From Methylophilaceae bacterium UBA7525 (GTDB lineage Bacteria; Pseudomonadota; Gammaproteobacteria; Burkholderiales; Methylophilaceae), in contig DLMX01000044.1 in assembly GCA_002479405.1 (NCBI GenBank), positions 20,282-34,823 of the forward strand: DNA of 14,542 nucleotides, given 5' to 3'. Within the stretch, counting starts at the first letter, position 1, and each line of letters opens with the position of its first letter. Below the pieces are notes generated by a model. That model searched no databases and was not told the DNA's origin. It saw only the letters and a list, made by a program, of their open reading frames with translations. Both the position numbers and the translations under genes were made by a program. This document shows positions 6,709-13,661 of the stretch, piece by piece.

Positions 6709-7658
6709 TGCGGGGCTCCTTGCATCTCATTCTGCTCGCGACGGTCCTGCCAGGAGATGCAAGCCATCTCCAATATCTCCAGCACCAGCTGATCGAAACT
6801 GATGCCCCTAGCCTTGGCCGCCATCGGCACCAGACTGTGATCGGTCATGCCGGGCGAGGTGTTCACTTCGAGGAAGTAATGCTTGCCTGCTTCATCCATC
6901 AGAAAATCCACACGCCCCCAACCCCGGCCGCCAATGGTGCGGAATGCCCGCAATGCCTCCGCCTGTATCTGTGCTTCCCTTTCCGGCGGCAATCCACACG
7001 GACAGAGATACTGCGTATCGTCGCGCAGATACTTGGCCTCGTAGTCGTAGAACTCATTGGCTGGCACGATGCGGATCACAGGCAGTACCAAGTCTCCCAG
7101 GATGCCGACCGTATATTCCCCGCCACCGACGAACTGCTCGGCAATCACCAGCGGGTCAGACTTCGCGGCCAGCTCAAAAGCCGCGCGCAGCTGACCGGCC
7201 TCTTTGACCTTGCTGATACCGATGCTGGAGCCTTCGTTGGCCGGCTTGACGAACAGCGGCAGGCCTAGTTGGCGCTCGATCGCATCGAAATCACTGTCGG
7301 TATCGACCAGGGCAAAATCCGGCGTCGGCAATCCGGCCGCACGCCACAACAATTTGGTACGCCACTTGTCCATGCCCACGCTGGAGGCCATGACACCGCT
7401 GCCGGTGTAGGGGATGCCCATCAGCTCGAGCACGCCCTGAATCGTGCCATCCTCGCCGTAACGACCATGCAGGGCGATGAACACCCGGTCATAGCCTTCC
7501 AGCTCGTGCAGCGGGCGTTCGGCCGGGTCGAAGGCGCGAGCATCGACTCCGCTACGCAACAAGGCGTCCAGCACTGCACCGCCGCTGTTCAGCGAAACCG
7601 CGCGTTCACCGGAGCGCCCGCCCAACAACACCGCGACTTTTCCAAAATCTTTCTTCAT
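6705..7658 (-). CDS. ddl: D-alanine--D-alanine ligase
   Basis: Cytoplasmic ATP-grasp ligase that makes the D-Ala-D-Ala dipeptide added to the muropeptide by MurF. Length is 317 residues, close to E. coli DdlB (306). The N-terminal motif VLLGGRSGERAVSLNSG at 10-26 contains the substrate-side Glu, HGRYGEDG is at 64-71 and MDKWRTKLLW at 96-105. The ATP-grasp lysine motif VKPANEGSSIG is at 137-147, YEAKYL at 206-211, and the metal and product site DFLMDEAGKHYFLEVNTSPG is at 251-270. The usual ERE triplet reads ERA here, a small departure. The start at ATG 7658 gives MKKDFGKVAVLLGG, but its ribosome-binding site is weak (AGG about 11 nt away). It is separated from murB and ftsQ by repeat-bearing spacers. 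Confidence 0.98.
   Translation of the reverse strand: MKKDFGKVAVLLGGRSGERAVSLNSGGAVLDALLRSGVDARAFDPAERPLHELEGYDRVFIALHGRYGEDGTIQGVLELMGIPYTGSGVMASSVGMDKWRTKLLWRAAGLPTPDFALVDTDSDFDAIERQLGLPLFVKPANEGSSIGISKVKEAGQLRAAFELAAKSDPLVIAEQFVGGGEYTVGILGDLVLPVIRIVPANEFYDYEAKYLRDDTQYLCPCGLPPEREAQIQAEALRAFRTIGGRGWGRVDFLMDEAGKHYFLEVNTSPGMTDHSLVPMAAKARGISFDQLVLEILEMACISWQDRREQNEMQGAPQ
6716..6721 (-). promoter_or_regulatory. strong ribosome-binding site inside the end of ddl
   Basis: AAGGAG within the last ddl codons, 7 nt before the GTG at 6708 that overlaps the ddl stop. The downstream ftsQ start is now about 160 nt away, so this site serves the 55-codon frame if it is used at all. It may be a relic of an older overlapping ddl-ftsQ junction. 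Confidence 0.45.
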
Positions 7659-7735
7659 ATTCCAAAACCTGTTCTAGCCACAGAGGACACAGAGGTCACA
7701 GAGGAAAACCCTTCACATAAATCTCTGTGGCTCAT
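7655..7735 (-). CDS. possible 26-codon leader ORF between murB and ddl
   Basis: An open frame starts with ATG at 7735, overlapping the murB stop as ATGA, and ends with TGA at 7655-7657, overlapping the ddl start as ATGA. A strong GGAG lies 7 nt before its ATG, inside murB, while ddl has only a weak site of its own. The peptide begins MSHRDLCEGF and then reads through the 9-bp repeat as VTSVSSV. No family is recognised. It is best viewed as a coupling leader, since its composition comes from the repeat. A 26-codon frame without a stop is common by chance (about 29% with equal codons), so the exact junctions at both ends carry most of the weight. Confidence 0.3.
   Translation of the reverse strand: MSHRDLCEGFSSVTSVSSVARTGFGI
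7676..7732. repeat. CACAGAGG(A/T) tandem repeat with inverted copy
   Basis: Three 9-bp units, CACAGAGGA, CACAGAGGT and CACAGAGGA, lie at 7679-7705. AGCCACAGAG at 7676-7685 is perfectly inverted as CTCTGTGGCT at 7723-7732, overlapping the murB stop. The 9-bp unit preserves reading frame. Repeats of this CACAGAGG/CCTCTGTG type occur between genes in many environmental bacteria and give spurious TEDTE-like or HRGHR-like translations (recalled knowledge, not checked). Its origin and mobility are not evident from this window. Confidence 0.75.
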
Positions 7736-8619
7736 TGCCTTTCTCCAATAATCCTGACTTCCCGCTGCAGCGCGACGCCGAGCTCGCGTTGCACTGTTTC
7801 CTGCATATGAGCGATCAACCGCTCGATATCGTCCGCCGTCGCATCGCCCAGATTGACGATGAAATTGGCATGTTTCTCCGATACCTGTGCGCCGCCGATG
7901 CGGTAGCCCTTGAGCCCGCTCGCTTCGATCAGCCGCGCGGCAAAGTCGCCGGGAGGATTGCGGAAGGTCGAACCGGCGTTGGGCTGATTCAACGGCTGCG
8001 TCGCCAGCCGCTTTGCCAGCAGACTCTTGATCTTCTGCTCAGCCATACTGGCCTCGCCGACAGGCAACTCGAACCAGGCGGCGATAAACCACTCCTCGCC
8101 GGCCGGCAGCTCGACATGGCGATAGCCGGTAACAAATTCATTTCTGTTACGTAAATGCAATTCGCCCCGCCGGTCGATGGTCTGCACCTGCTTCACCACA
8201 TCCCAGGTCTCGCCGCCGTGGCATCCGGCATTCATTGCCAGCGCCCCTCCCACGGTGCCCGGAATACCCGCCATGAATTCGGCGCCATGCCGGTGTTGAC
8301 GCGCCGTGTAGCGGGCCAGCTTGGCACAGGTCACGCCGGCTTCGGCATAGACCAGCTCGCCATCCATGTTGAGTCCGGTCAGCACGTTGTGCATCAGCAC
8401 CACGCTGCCGTGCACGCCGCCATCGCGCACCAGCAGATTGGAACCGAGGCCAATGAAATGCACTGGTTCCTCCTGCGGCAGGCCGTGCAAATAGTCGCGC
8501 AGGTCGTCGAGCCCCGCCGGAATGTAAAAACGTTCCGCCGGGCCGCCGACGCGCCAGCTGGTGTAACGTGCCAGCGGCTCGTTCAGCAGCAGGCGCCCTT
8601 GTGTCTTCATCTGCGCCAT
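7732..8619 (-). CDS. murB: UDP-N-acetylenolpyruvoylglucosamine reductase
   Basis: Cytoplasmic FAD enzyme that reduces UDP-GlcNAc-enolpyruvate to UDP-MurNAc with NADPH. With ATG 8619 it has 295 residues, the shorter type II form rather than the 342-residue E. coli type I. The FAD domain shows YTSWRVGGPAE (19-29), FIGLGSNLLVRDGG (55-68) and GIPGTVGGALAMNAG (118-132). The C-terminal substrate domain has AGSTFRNP (215-222) with proton-donor Ser217, and SEKHANFIVN (248-257). The ATG overlaps the murC stop by one base (TGATG). The adjacent GTG at 8622 would add one residue and give a GTGA overlap, so either is possible. The last codons carry GGAG, which probably served the next start codon. Confidence 0.97.
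   Translation of the reverse strand: MAQMKTQGRLLLNEPLARYTSWRVGGPAERFYIPAGLDDLRDYLHGLPQEEPVHFIGLGSNLLVRDGGVHGSVVLMHNVLTGLNMDGELVYAEAGVTCAKLARYTARQHRHGAEFMAGIPGTVGGALAMNAGCHGGETWDVVKQVQTIDRRGELHLRNRNEFVTGYRHVELPAGEEWFIAAWFELPVGEASMAEQKIKSLLAKRLATQPLNQPNAGSTFRNPPGDFAARLIEASGLKGYRIGGAQVSEKHANFIVNLGDATADDIERLIAHMQETVQRELGVALQREVRIIGERQ
7743..7746 (-). promoter_or_regulatory. ribosome-binding site in the 3' end of murB
   Basis: GGAG 7 nt before the ATG at 7735 that overlaps the murB stop. If the 77 bases at 7655-7731 are removed, this site and the ATGA lead straight into the ddl codons AAG AAA GAT, which suggests it once drove ddl. Confidence 0.45.
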
Positions 8620-10013
8620 CACCCTGCAAGCTCCCGGGTATTGGTCGCCACCTGTCCGATGGAACCGGCGCCCATGACGATGACCACATCACCATCGCGC
8701 GCCATGCCAAGAATCGCTTCCGGCAGATCGACCGGTGATTCGACAAAGCGCGGCTCGACCTTGTCGGCCACCCGCACCGCACGCACCAGCGAACGGCCAT
8801 CCGCCGCAACAATGGGTGGCTCGCCGGCCGGATAGACTTCGGTCAGAATCAGCGCATCGACCGACGACAGCACCTCGACGAAATCTTCGAAACAGTCGCG
8901 CGTACGCGTGTAGCGATGCGGCTGGAATGCCAGCACCAAGCGTCGGCCGGGGAAAGCGCCGCGTGCAGCGGCGATGACCGCCTTCATCTCGACCGGGTGA
9001 TGGCCGTAGTCGTCGATCAGTGTAAATTTGCCGCCATCCCGCGCAGGAATCTCGCCGTAACGTTCGAAACGACGACCGACACCCTTGAATTCAGCCAGCG
9101 CCTTGACGATGGCAACGTCCGGCACATTGAGCTCGCTCGCCACGGCGATCGCGGCCAGCGCATTCTGTACGTAATGGCGGCCGGGCAGGTTGAGTGTCAC
9201 GTCAAACATTGTTGTCACGCCGTTGATGCGCGTCACCTTGAAATGCATGCGTCCGCCGTCTGCCACGACATCTGTGGCGCGAATACGCGCATCCTCGGAG
9301 AAACCGTAGGGCATGACCGGCTTGGAAACCTGCGGCAAAATTGCCCGTACGTTCGGGTCGTCAATGCAGACCACGGCCATGCCGTAGAACGGCAGCTGTT
9401 GCAGAAATTCGACGAAAGCGCCCTTCAATTTCTCGAAGTCGTGACCATAGGTGTCCATATGATCAGCATCGATATTGGTCACCACCGAGATTACCGGCGT
9501 CAGGTGCAGGAAGGAGGCATCCGATTCATCCGCTTCCGCCACGATATATTCGCCGGCACCAAGCCGCGCATTGGTGTTGGCCGATTCCAGCTTGCCGCCG
9601 ATGACATAGGTCGGGTCCATGCCGGCCTCGGCCAGGATGCTGGCGATGAGACTGGTAGTCGTAGTCTTGCCGTGCGTGCCGGCCACCGCGATGCCTTGGC
9701 GGAAACGCATCAGCTCGGCCAGCATGACGGCACGGGGCACTACCGGGATGGTGCGGCTGCGCGCTTCCATCACTTCGGGATTGCTTTCGTTGACGGCGGA
9801 GGAGACGACGACGACATCGGCCTTTTCCAGATTCTCACGTGCATGCCCTTGGAAAATCATGGCACCCAGCTTCTTCAAACGCTGCGTCACGCTGTTACTG
9901 GACAGGTCTGAGCCGCTGACGCTGAAACCGAGATTCAGCAGCACCTCGGCAATACCGCACATACCGGAGCCGCCGATGCCGACGAAATGTACGTTCTTCA
10001 CTCTATGTTTCAT
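8619..10013 (-). CDS. murC: UDP-N-acetylmuramate--L-alanine ligase
   Basis: Cytoplasmic Mur ligase that adds L-Ala to UDP-MurNAc, the first step of the stem peptide. The protein has 464 residues. The N-terminal UDP-binding Rossmann domain has HFVGIGGSGMCGIAE at 9-23. The ATP P-loop AGTHGKTTTT is at 111-120, EADESD at 160-165, and TNIDADHMDTYG at 179-190. The C-terminal part shows DDYGHHPVE and FQPHRYTRT, typical of MurC. The start overlaps the murG stop as ATGA and has an excellent AGGAGG. The end overlaps murB. All recognisable motifs are intact. Confidence 0.98.
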   Translation of the reverse strand: MKHRVKNVHFVGIGGSGMCGIAEVLLNLGFSVSGSDLSSNSVTQRLKKLGAMIFQGHARENLEKADVVVVSSAVNESNPEVMEARSRTIPVVPRAVMLAELMRFRQGIAVAGTHGKTTTTSLIASILAEAGMDPTYVIGGKLESANTNARLGAGEYIVAEADESDASFLHLTPVISVVTNIDADHMDTYGHDFEKLKGAFVEFLQQLPFYGMAVVCIDDPNVRAILPQVSKPVMPYGFSEDARIRATDVVADGGRMHFKVTRINGVTTMFDVTLNLPGRHYVQNALAAIAVASELNVPDVAIVKALAEFKGVGRRFERYGEIPARDGGKFTLIDDYGHHPVEMKAVIAAARGAFPGRRLVLAFQPHRYTRTRDCFEDFVEVLSSVDALILTEVYPAGEPPIVAADGRSLVRAVRVADKVEPRFVESPVDLPEAILGMARDGDVVIVMGAGSIGQVATNTRELAG

Positions 10014-11116
10014 GACCGGCCTCCTGCTTCTGCCTGCTGCGCGATAGCCTCAAGCTGGTCTGCAATTGCGGCTGTCGCATCCGGTTTTCCCAGCTTGCGT
10101 GCTGTCTGCGCAAATTCCAGCAGGCGCTCACGCGTTAACTGCTGCAACAATTCGGCAATCTTCTGCGGTGTCATCTCGGCCTGCGGCAAATGGATCGCGG
10201 CGCCATGTGCCGCCATCCACTGCGCGTTATCACGCTGATGCGAGGTTGTTGAGACCATCAGCGGCACCAGGATACTTGCGACGCCTGCCACGGCGATCTC
10301 GCTGACGGTAATGGCACCGGCACGGCATACCAGCACATCGGCATCGGCATAGGCAGCTGCCATATCCTCGATGAAAGGCACCACACTGGCCTCAACGCCT
10401 GCAGCCTTGTACGCAGCCTGCAGGGTTTCGATGTGCTGAGCGCCGGACTGGTGAACCACCACCGGCCTTGCTGCTTCCGGTATAAGGGCCAGAGCAGCCG
10501 GCAAGGTTTCATTCAATGGCCGTGCACCGAGGCTGCCGCCGACAACCAGCAGCCGCAAGACGCCACTACGCTTCTGATAGCGCATATCCGGCGCTTCAAC
10601 CGCAGCGATCTTCCTGCGGATTGGGTTGCCGGTCACTACGGATTTTTCTGCCAGAACACCCATCCTCTGCGCTTCGCCTTCAAAACCGAACATGATGCGA
10701 TCGGCCACCCGCGCCAGCGCACGGTTCGACATCAGCAGGGCGGCATCCGCATTGACCAGCGCCAGTGGCAAGCTACGCAGACGAGCAGCCCAACCTCCGG
10801 GGACGGTCACGTAACCACCCATACCAAGCACCACAGATGGGCGCAAGCGCCCCATCAGACGCCAGGCCTTGTAGGTCGCCATCAACAGTTTGAAAACGCC
10901 AGCCACACTATGCGATACACCCTTGCCGCGCAGGCCCGAGAAACTGAGCCGGGTCATCGGAATACCGCTGGACGGCACCAGATGGTTCTCCATGCCGTGC
11001 CGCGTCGCCAGCCAGTGCACCTGCCAACCTCGGCTACGCATGGCTTCAGCTACGGCCAACCCCGGCATGACATGCCCGCCAGTGCCTGCTGCCATGATAA
11101 GTATGGTTCTGCTCAT
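10010..11116 (-). CDS. murG: lipid II synthase, UDP-GlcNAc transferase MurG
   Basis: Peripheral inner-membrane GT-B glycosyltransferase that adds GlcNAc to lipid I to form lipid II. The start is ATG 11116, overlapping the ftsW stop as ATGA and giving MSRTILIMAAGTGGHVMPGL and 368 residues. The frame is open 135 codons further into ftsW, but those are ftsW sequence in another frame. The N-terminal domain has GTGGH at 11-15 and GMGGYVTVPGG at 98-108. The C-terminal domain has TGNP at 162-165, GGSLGARPLN at 193-202, and CRAGAITVSEIA at 264-275. Where E. coli MurG has HEQN, this protein reads VNAD at 121-124, and the later segment reads STTSHQRDNAQW (289-300) instead of the usual PHAxDDHQ form. 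I recall similar variants in some betaproteobacteria, so it is probably active. Confidence 0.96.
   Translation of the reverse strand: MSRTILIMAAGTGGHVMPGLAVAEAMRSRGWQVHWLATRHGMENHLVPSSGIPMTRLSFSGLRGKGVSHSVAGVFKLLMATYKAWRLMGRLRPSVVLGMGGYVTVPGGWAARLRSLPLALVNADAALLMSNRALARVADRIMFGFEGEAQRMGVLAEKSVVTGNPIRRKIAAVEAPDMRYQKRSGVLRLLVVGGSLGARPLNETLPAALALIPEAARPVVVHQSGAQHIETLQAAYKAAGVEASVVPFIEDMAAAYADADVLVCRAGAITVSEIAVAGVASILVPLMVSTTSHQRDNAQWMAAHGAAIHLPQAEMTPQKIAELLQQLTRERLLEFAQTARKLGKPDATAAIADQLEAIAQQAEAGGRS
10020..10025 (-). promoter_or_regulatory. murC ribosome-binding site
   Basis: AGGAGG on the minus strand, 6 nt before the murC ATG and inside murG. It allows independent initiation on murC in addition to coupling through the ATGA overlap. 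Confidence 0.75.
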
Positions 11117-12276
11117 ACCGGCAGCCCCTTTTGAATCCGTCTGTTCTCGAAGTCGATGCGCATTAACACGGCCAAAGCGATGCAGTTGGCGAGAATGCCG
11201 CTGCCACCGAAGGACAGCAGCGGCAAAGTCAGGCCTTTGGTCGGTAGCAGGCCCATGTTGACCCCGATGTTGATGATGGCTTGCACGCCGATCCAAACAC
11301 CAATGCCTTGCGCCAACAAGGCTGAGAAGTAGCGCTCGTTGCCGATTGCTTCCCTGCCGATGGCAAAGGCGCGTATTACCAGCCATGAAAACAGGCCGAT
11401 GATGGTCAGCACACCGACAAAGCCAAGCTCCTCGGCAATGACGGCCAGCAGAAAGTCGGTATGTGCTTCCGGCAGATACAGGAGTTTCTCGACACTCGCG
11501 CCGAGACCAACGCCGAACCATTCGCCGCGACCGAAAGCGATCAGCGCGTGCGACAGCTGATAGCCTTTGCCGTAGGGGTCAGCCCATGGATCCATGAAGC
11601 CGATGATGCGCTGCAGCCGGTACGGCGAGCTCCAGATCAGCAGCACAAAACCCACCACCAGCATGCCGATCATGCCGATGAAAATACGGATATTGATACC
11701 ACCCAGCCAGAGGATGGAAATGGTGATCGTGGAAATGACGGCAAAAGCGCCAAAATCCGGCTCCATCAGCAACAGGCTGCCGACGACGAACATGACCAGC
11801 AGCATCGGGAAGAATCCCTTGGTAAAGCTGTCCATCACTGCAGCCTTGCGCAAGGTGTAATCCGCTGCATAGACCGCGACCAGCAGCTTCATGAATTCTG
11901 ACGGCTGTATGGTGACGACAAACAGGGATATCCAGCGCCGGCTGCCGTTCACTTCACGCCCTATGCCCGGTATCAGCACCAGCGCCAGTGTCACCATGCC
12001 GACCAGGAACAGGTAGGGCGCCATCTTCTGCCATAACTGCGTCGGGATTTGAAAGGTAATGGCTGCCGCGCTGAGGCTGATGACCAGGTAGATGCTGTGG
12101 CGAACCAGGTAATAGGTGGACTGATGCCCGGTAGCGCGGTCCGCTTCGGCCAGCGCGATGGAAGACGAATAGACCATGACCAGCCCGATGCCGAGCAGTA
12201 TCAGGGTCACCCACAGCAACCCCTGATCGTAGACTGGCGTGTTGTAGCGCATGCGGCTGCTCAGCATCTGCATCAT
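11113..12276 (-). CDS. ftsW: septal peptidoglycan polymerase FtsW (SEDS family)
   Basis: Polytopic inner-membrane glycosyltransferase that polymerises lipid II at the septum with FtsI. Length is 387 residues with about ten hydrophobic helices, the first at 17-39 ending VMVYSSS. SEDS motifs seen: NGSRRWI at 110-116, IQPSEFMKL at 123-131, EPDFGA at 172-177 with the catalytic-type Asp174, GKGYQ and GVGLGASVEKLLYLPEAHTD at 254-273, and GLLPTKGLTLPLLSFGGSG at 342-360. The ATG at 12276 overlaps the murD stop (ATGA). Met2 and Met4 are possible alternatives. AGGAG lies about 8 nt upstream. The position between murD and murG is canonical and separates it from RodA. Confidence 0.98.
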   Translation of the reverse strand: MMQMLSSRMRYNTPVYDQGLLWVTLILLGIGLVMVYSSSIALAEADRATGHQSTYYLVRHSIYLVISLSAAAITFQIPTQLWQKMAPYLFLVGMVTLALVLIPGIGREVNGSRRWISLFVVTIQPSEFMKLLVAVYAADYTLRKAAVMDSFTKGFFPMLLVMFVVGSLLLMEPDFGAFAVISTITISILWLGGINIRIFIGMIGMLVVGFVLLIWSSPYRLQRIIGFMDPWADPYGKGYQLSHALIAFGRGEWFGVGLGASVEKLLYLPEAHTDFLLAVIAEELGFVGVLTIIGLFSWLVIRAFAIGREAIGNERYFSALLAQGIGVWIGVQAIINIGVNMGLLPTKGLTLPLLSFGGSGILANCIALAVLMRIDFENRRIQKGLPV

Positions 12277-13646
12277 CCGGTCATCTCCTGCCGGCTACCG
12301 GCCAGCGCATGGACAGCTGCGCAGAACACTTCTGCACGATGCACATAATTACGGAACATGTCGAAACTGGCGCATGCGGGCGACAGCAACACCGCATCGC
12401 CCGCTTGGGCAGCCTCGAACGCCTTGCTGACAGCCGATTCCAGCGTATCGGCGTGTACCATAATCACGCCAGTGGCGGCCAGTGCATCAGCTATCCGGGG
12501 AGCATCACGGCCGATCAGCACGACGCTGCGTGCATGTTGCTGCACCGCAGCAGCCAGTTGCGTGAAATCCTGACCCTTGCCATCGCCGCCTGCAATCAGC
12601 ACGACCTTTTGCGGCAGCCCGCTGAGAGCGGCGCATGTTGCGCCGATATTGGTACCCTTGGAATCGTCGTAGAAGGCAATACCGTCGATATCGGCCACCC
12701 ATTCGACGCGATGCGGCAAACCCTTGAAACTGCGCAGTGCGCTCAGCAACGGCGCATAGTCGAGCCCGATGGCACGACACAAGGCCAGCGCCGCCAGTGC
12801 GTTGACGGCATTATGCAAGCCTGCGATCTTCAGTTCACCAGCTTCGATCAGACGCATTGTGCCCTGCATCAGCCAGGTCTTGCCGTCTTCATGCTGCAAA
12901 CCGAAATCCGATTCGCCAGTTGCCTCATCACTGCCGAAGGTCACAAGCGGATGCCCAGCCAGCGCCATGCCGGCGCTCCATTCATCCTGACGATTCAGCA
13001 CCTGCACCCCGCCCGACTGGAATATACGTGCCTTGGCTGCAGCATAATCCGCCATGCCGCCGTAACGGTCCATGTGATCTTCACTCAGGTTAAGCACAGT
13101 CGCCGCATCCGCCTTGAGTGTATGCGTGGTCTCCAGCTGAAAACTGGAAAGCTCCAGCACGTAGACATCCGGCGCTCCGCCCGCCAACGTTTCCAGCACC
13201 GGCACCCCGATATTGCCAGCCACGACCGTGCTGAGCCCTGCAGCCCTGCACATCTCGCCCACCAGCGTGGTGACCGTGCTCTTGCCATTGGCACCCGTGA
13301 TCGCCAGCAGCTTGCTGGCGACAGGCCGGTAACGCGCGAACAGTTCGACATCACCGATGACCTCTACGCCGTTTGCCACGGCCTGCTGTATCGCAGGGTC
13401 GGCCAGCGGCACACCGGGGCTGAGCACCAGCAAGTCCTGGCGTGCCAACAAACTGGTATCCAGAGCCCCGAGATACACCGCAACTTCCGGCATCTGTTCC
13501 ATAGCCACCGGTAGCGATGGCGGCGCTTCACGTGTGTCGGCGACGGACAACACAGCGCCCTGGCTTCGCAGCCAGCGCAATGCCGAAAGACCGGTATCAC
13601 CCAGTCCCAGCACCAGCACCTTTTTGTCCTTGAACGCCAATGGCAT
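12273..13646 (-). CDS. murD: UDP-N-acetylmuramoylalanine--D-glutamate ligase
   Basis: Cytoplasmic Mur ligase that adds D-Glu to UDP-MurNAc-L-Ala. The protein has 457 residues. A Rossmann-type N-terminal domain opens with KKVLVLGLGDTGLSAL at 8-23. The ATP loop TGANGKST is at 117-124, ELSSFQLE at 165-172 and NLSEDHMDRYGG at 186-197. The C-terminal domain includes GLPHRVEW, YDDSKGTN and LSPACASFDMFRNY. The family usually reads FRNYEHRG at this last point; here it is FRNYVHRA, a minor change outside the ATP site. ATG 13646 is 15 nt after the mraY stop. The end overlaps ftsW by four bases. Confidence 0.98.
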   Translation of the reverse strand: MPLAFKDKKVLVLGLGDTGLSALRWLRSQGAVLSVADTREAPPSLPVAMEQMPEVAVYLGALDTSLLARQDLLVLSPGVPLADPAIQQAVANGVEVIGDVELFARYRPVASKLLAITGANGKSTVTTLVGEMCRAAGLSTVVAGNIGVPVLETLAGGAPDVYVLELSSFQLETTHTLKADAATVLNLSEDHMDRYGGMADYAAAKARIFQSGGVQVLNRQDEWSAGMALAGHPLVTFGSDEATGESDFGLQHEDGKTWLMQGTMRLIEAGELKIAGLHNAVNALAALALCRAIGLDYAPLLSALRSFKGLPHRVEWVADIDGIAFYDDSKGTNIGATCAALSGLPQKVVLIAGGDGKGQDFTQLAAAVQQHARSVVLIGRDAPRIADALAATGVIMVHADTLESAVSKAFEAAQAGDAVLLSPACASFDMFRNYVHRAEVFCAAVHALAGSRQEMTG

Positions 13647-13661
13647 CTTTGTCTTTTATCC

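Noticed and set aside
7655..7735. 4-bp target-site duplication (ATGA) of a transposable element
   Set aside because: ATGA brackets the spacer, but the inverted repeat ends do not abut both copies (17 nt separate 7676 from the ddl ATGA), and ATGA is also the normal junction of this operon.
7269..7751. + strand frame opposite ddl ending in TEDTEVTEEN
   Set aside because: The frame is antisense to ddl, and its tail is the translation of the CACAGAGG repeat, a known source of spurious proteins.
11117..11521. 135-residue N-terminal extension of MurG
   Set aside because: This is ftsW coding DNA read in another frame. The MurG fold starts at MSRTILIMAAGTGGH, and ATG 11116 forms a standard ATGA junction with ftsW.
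12309..13514. 401-residue + strand frame opposite murD
   Set aside because: Antisense shadow of an intact murD; no recognisable domain and a composition unlike real proteins.
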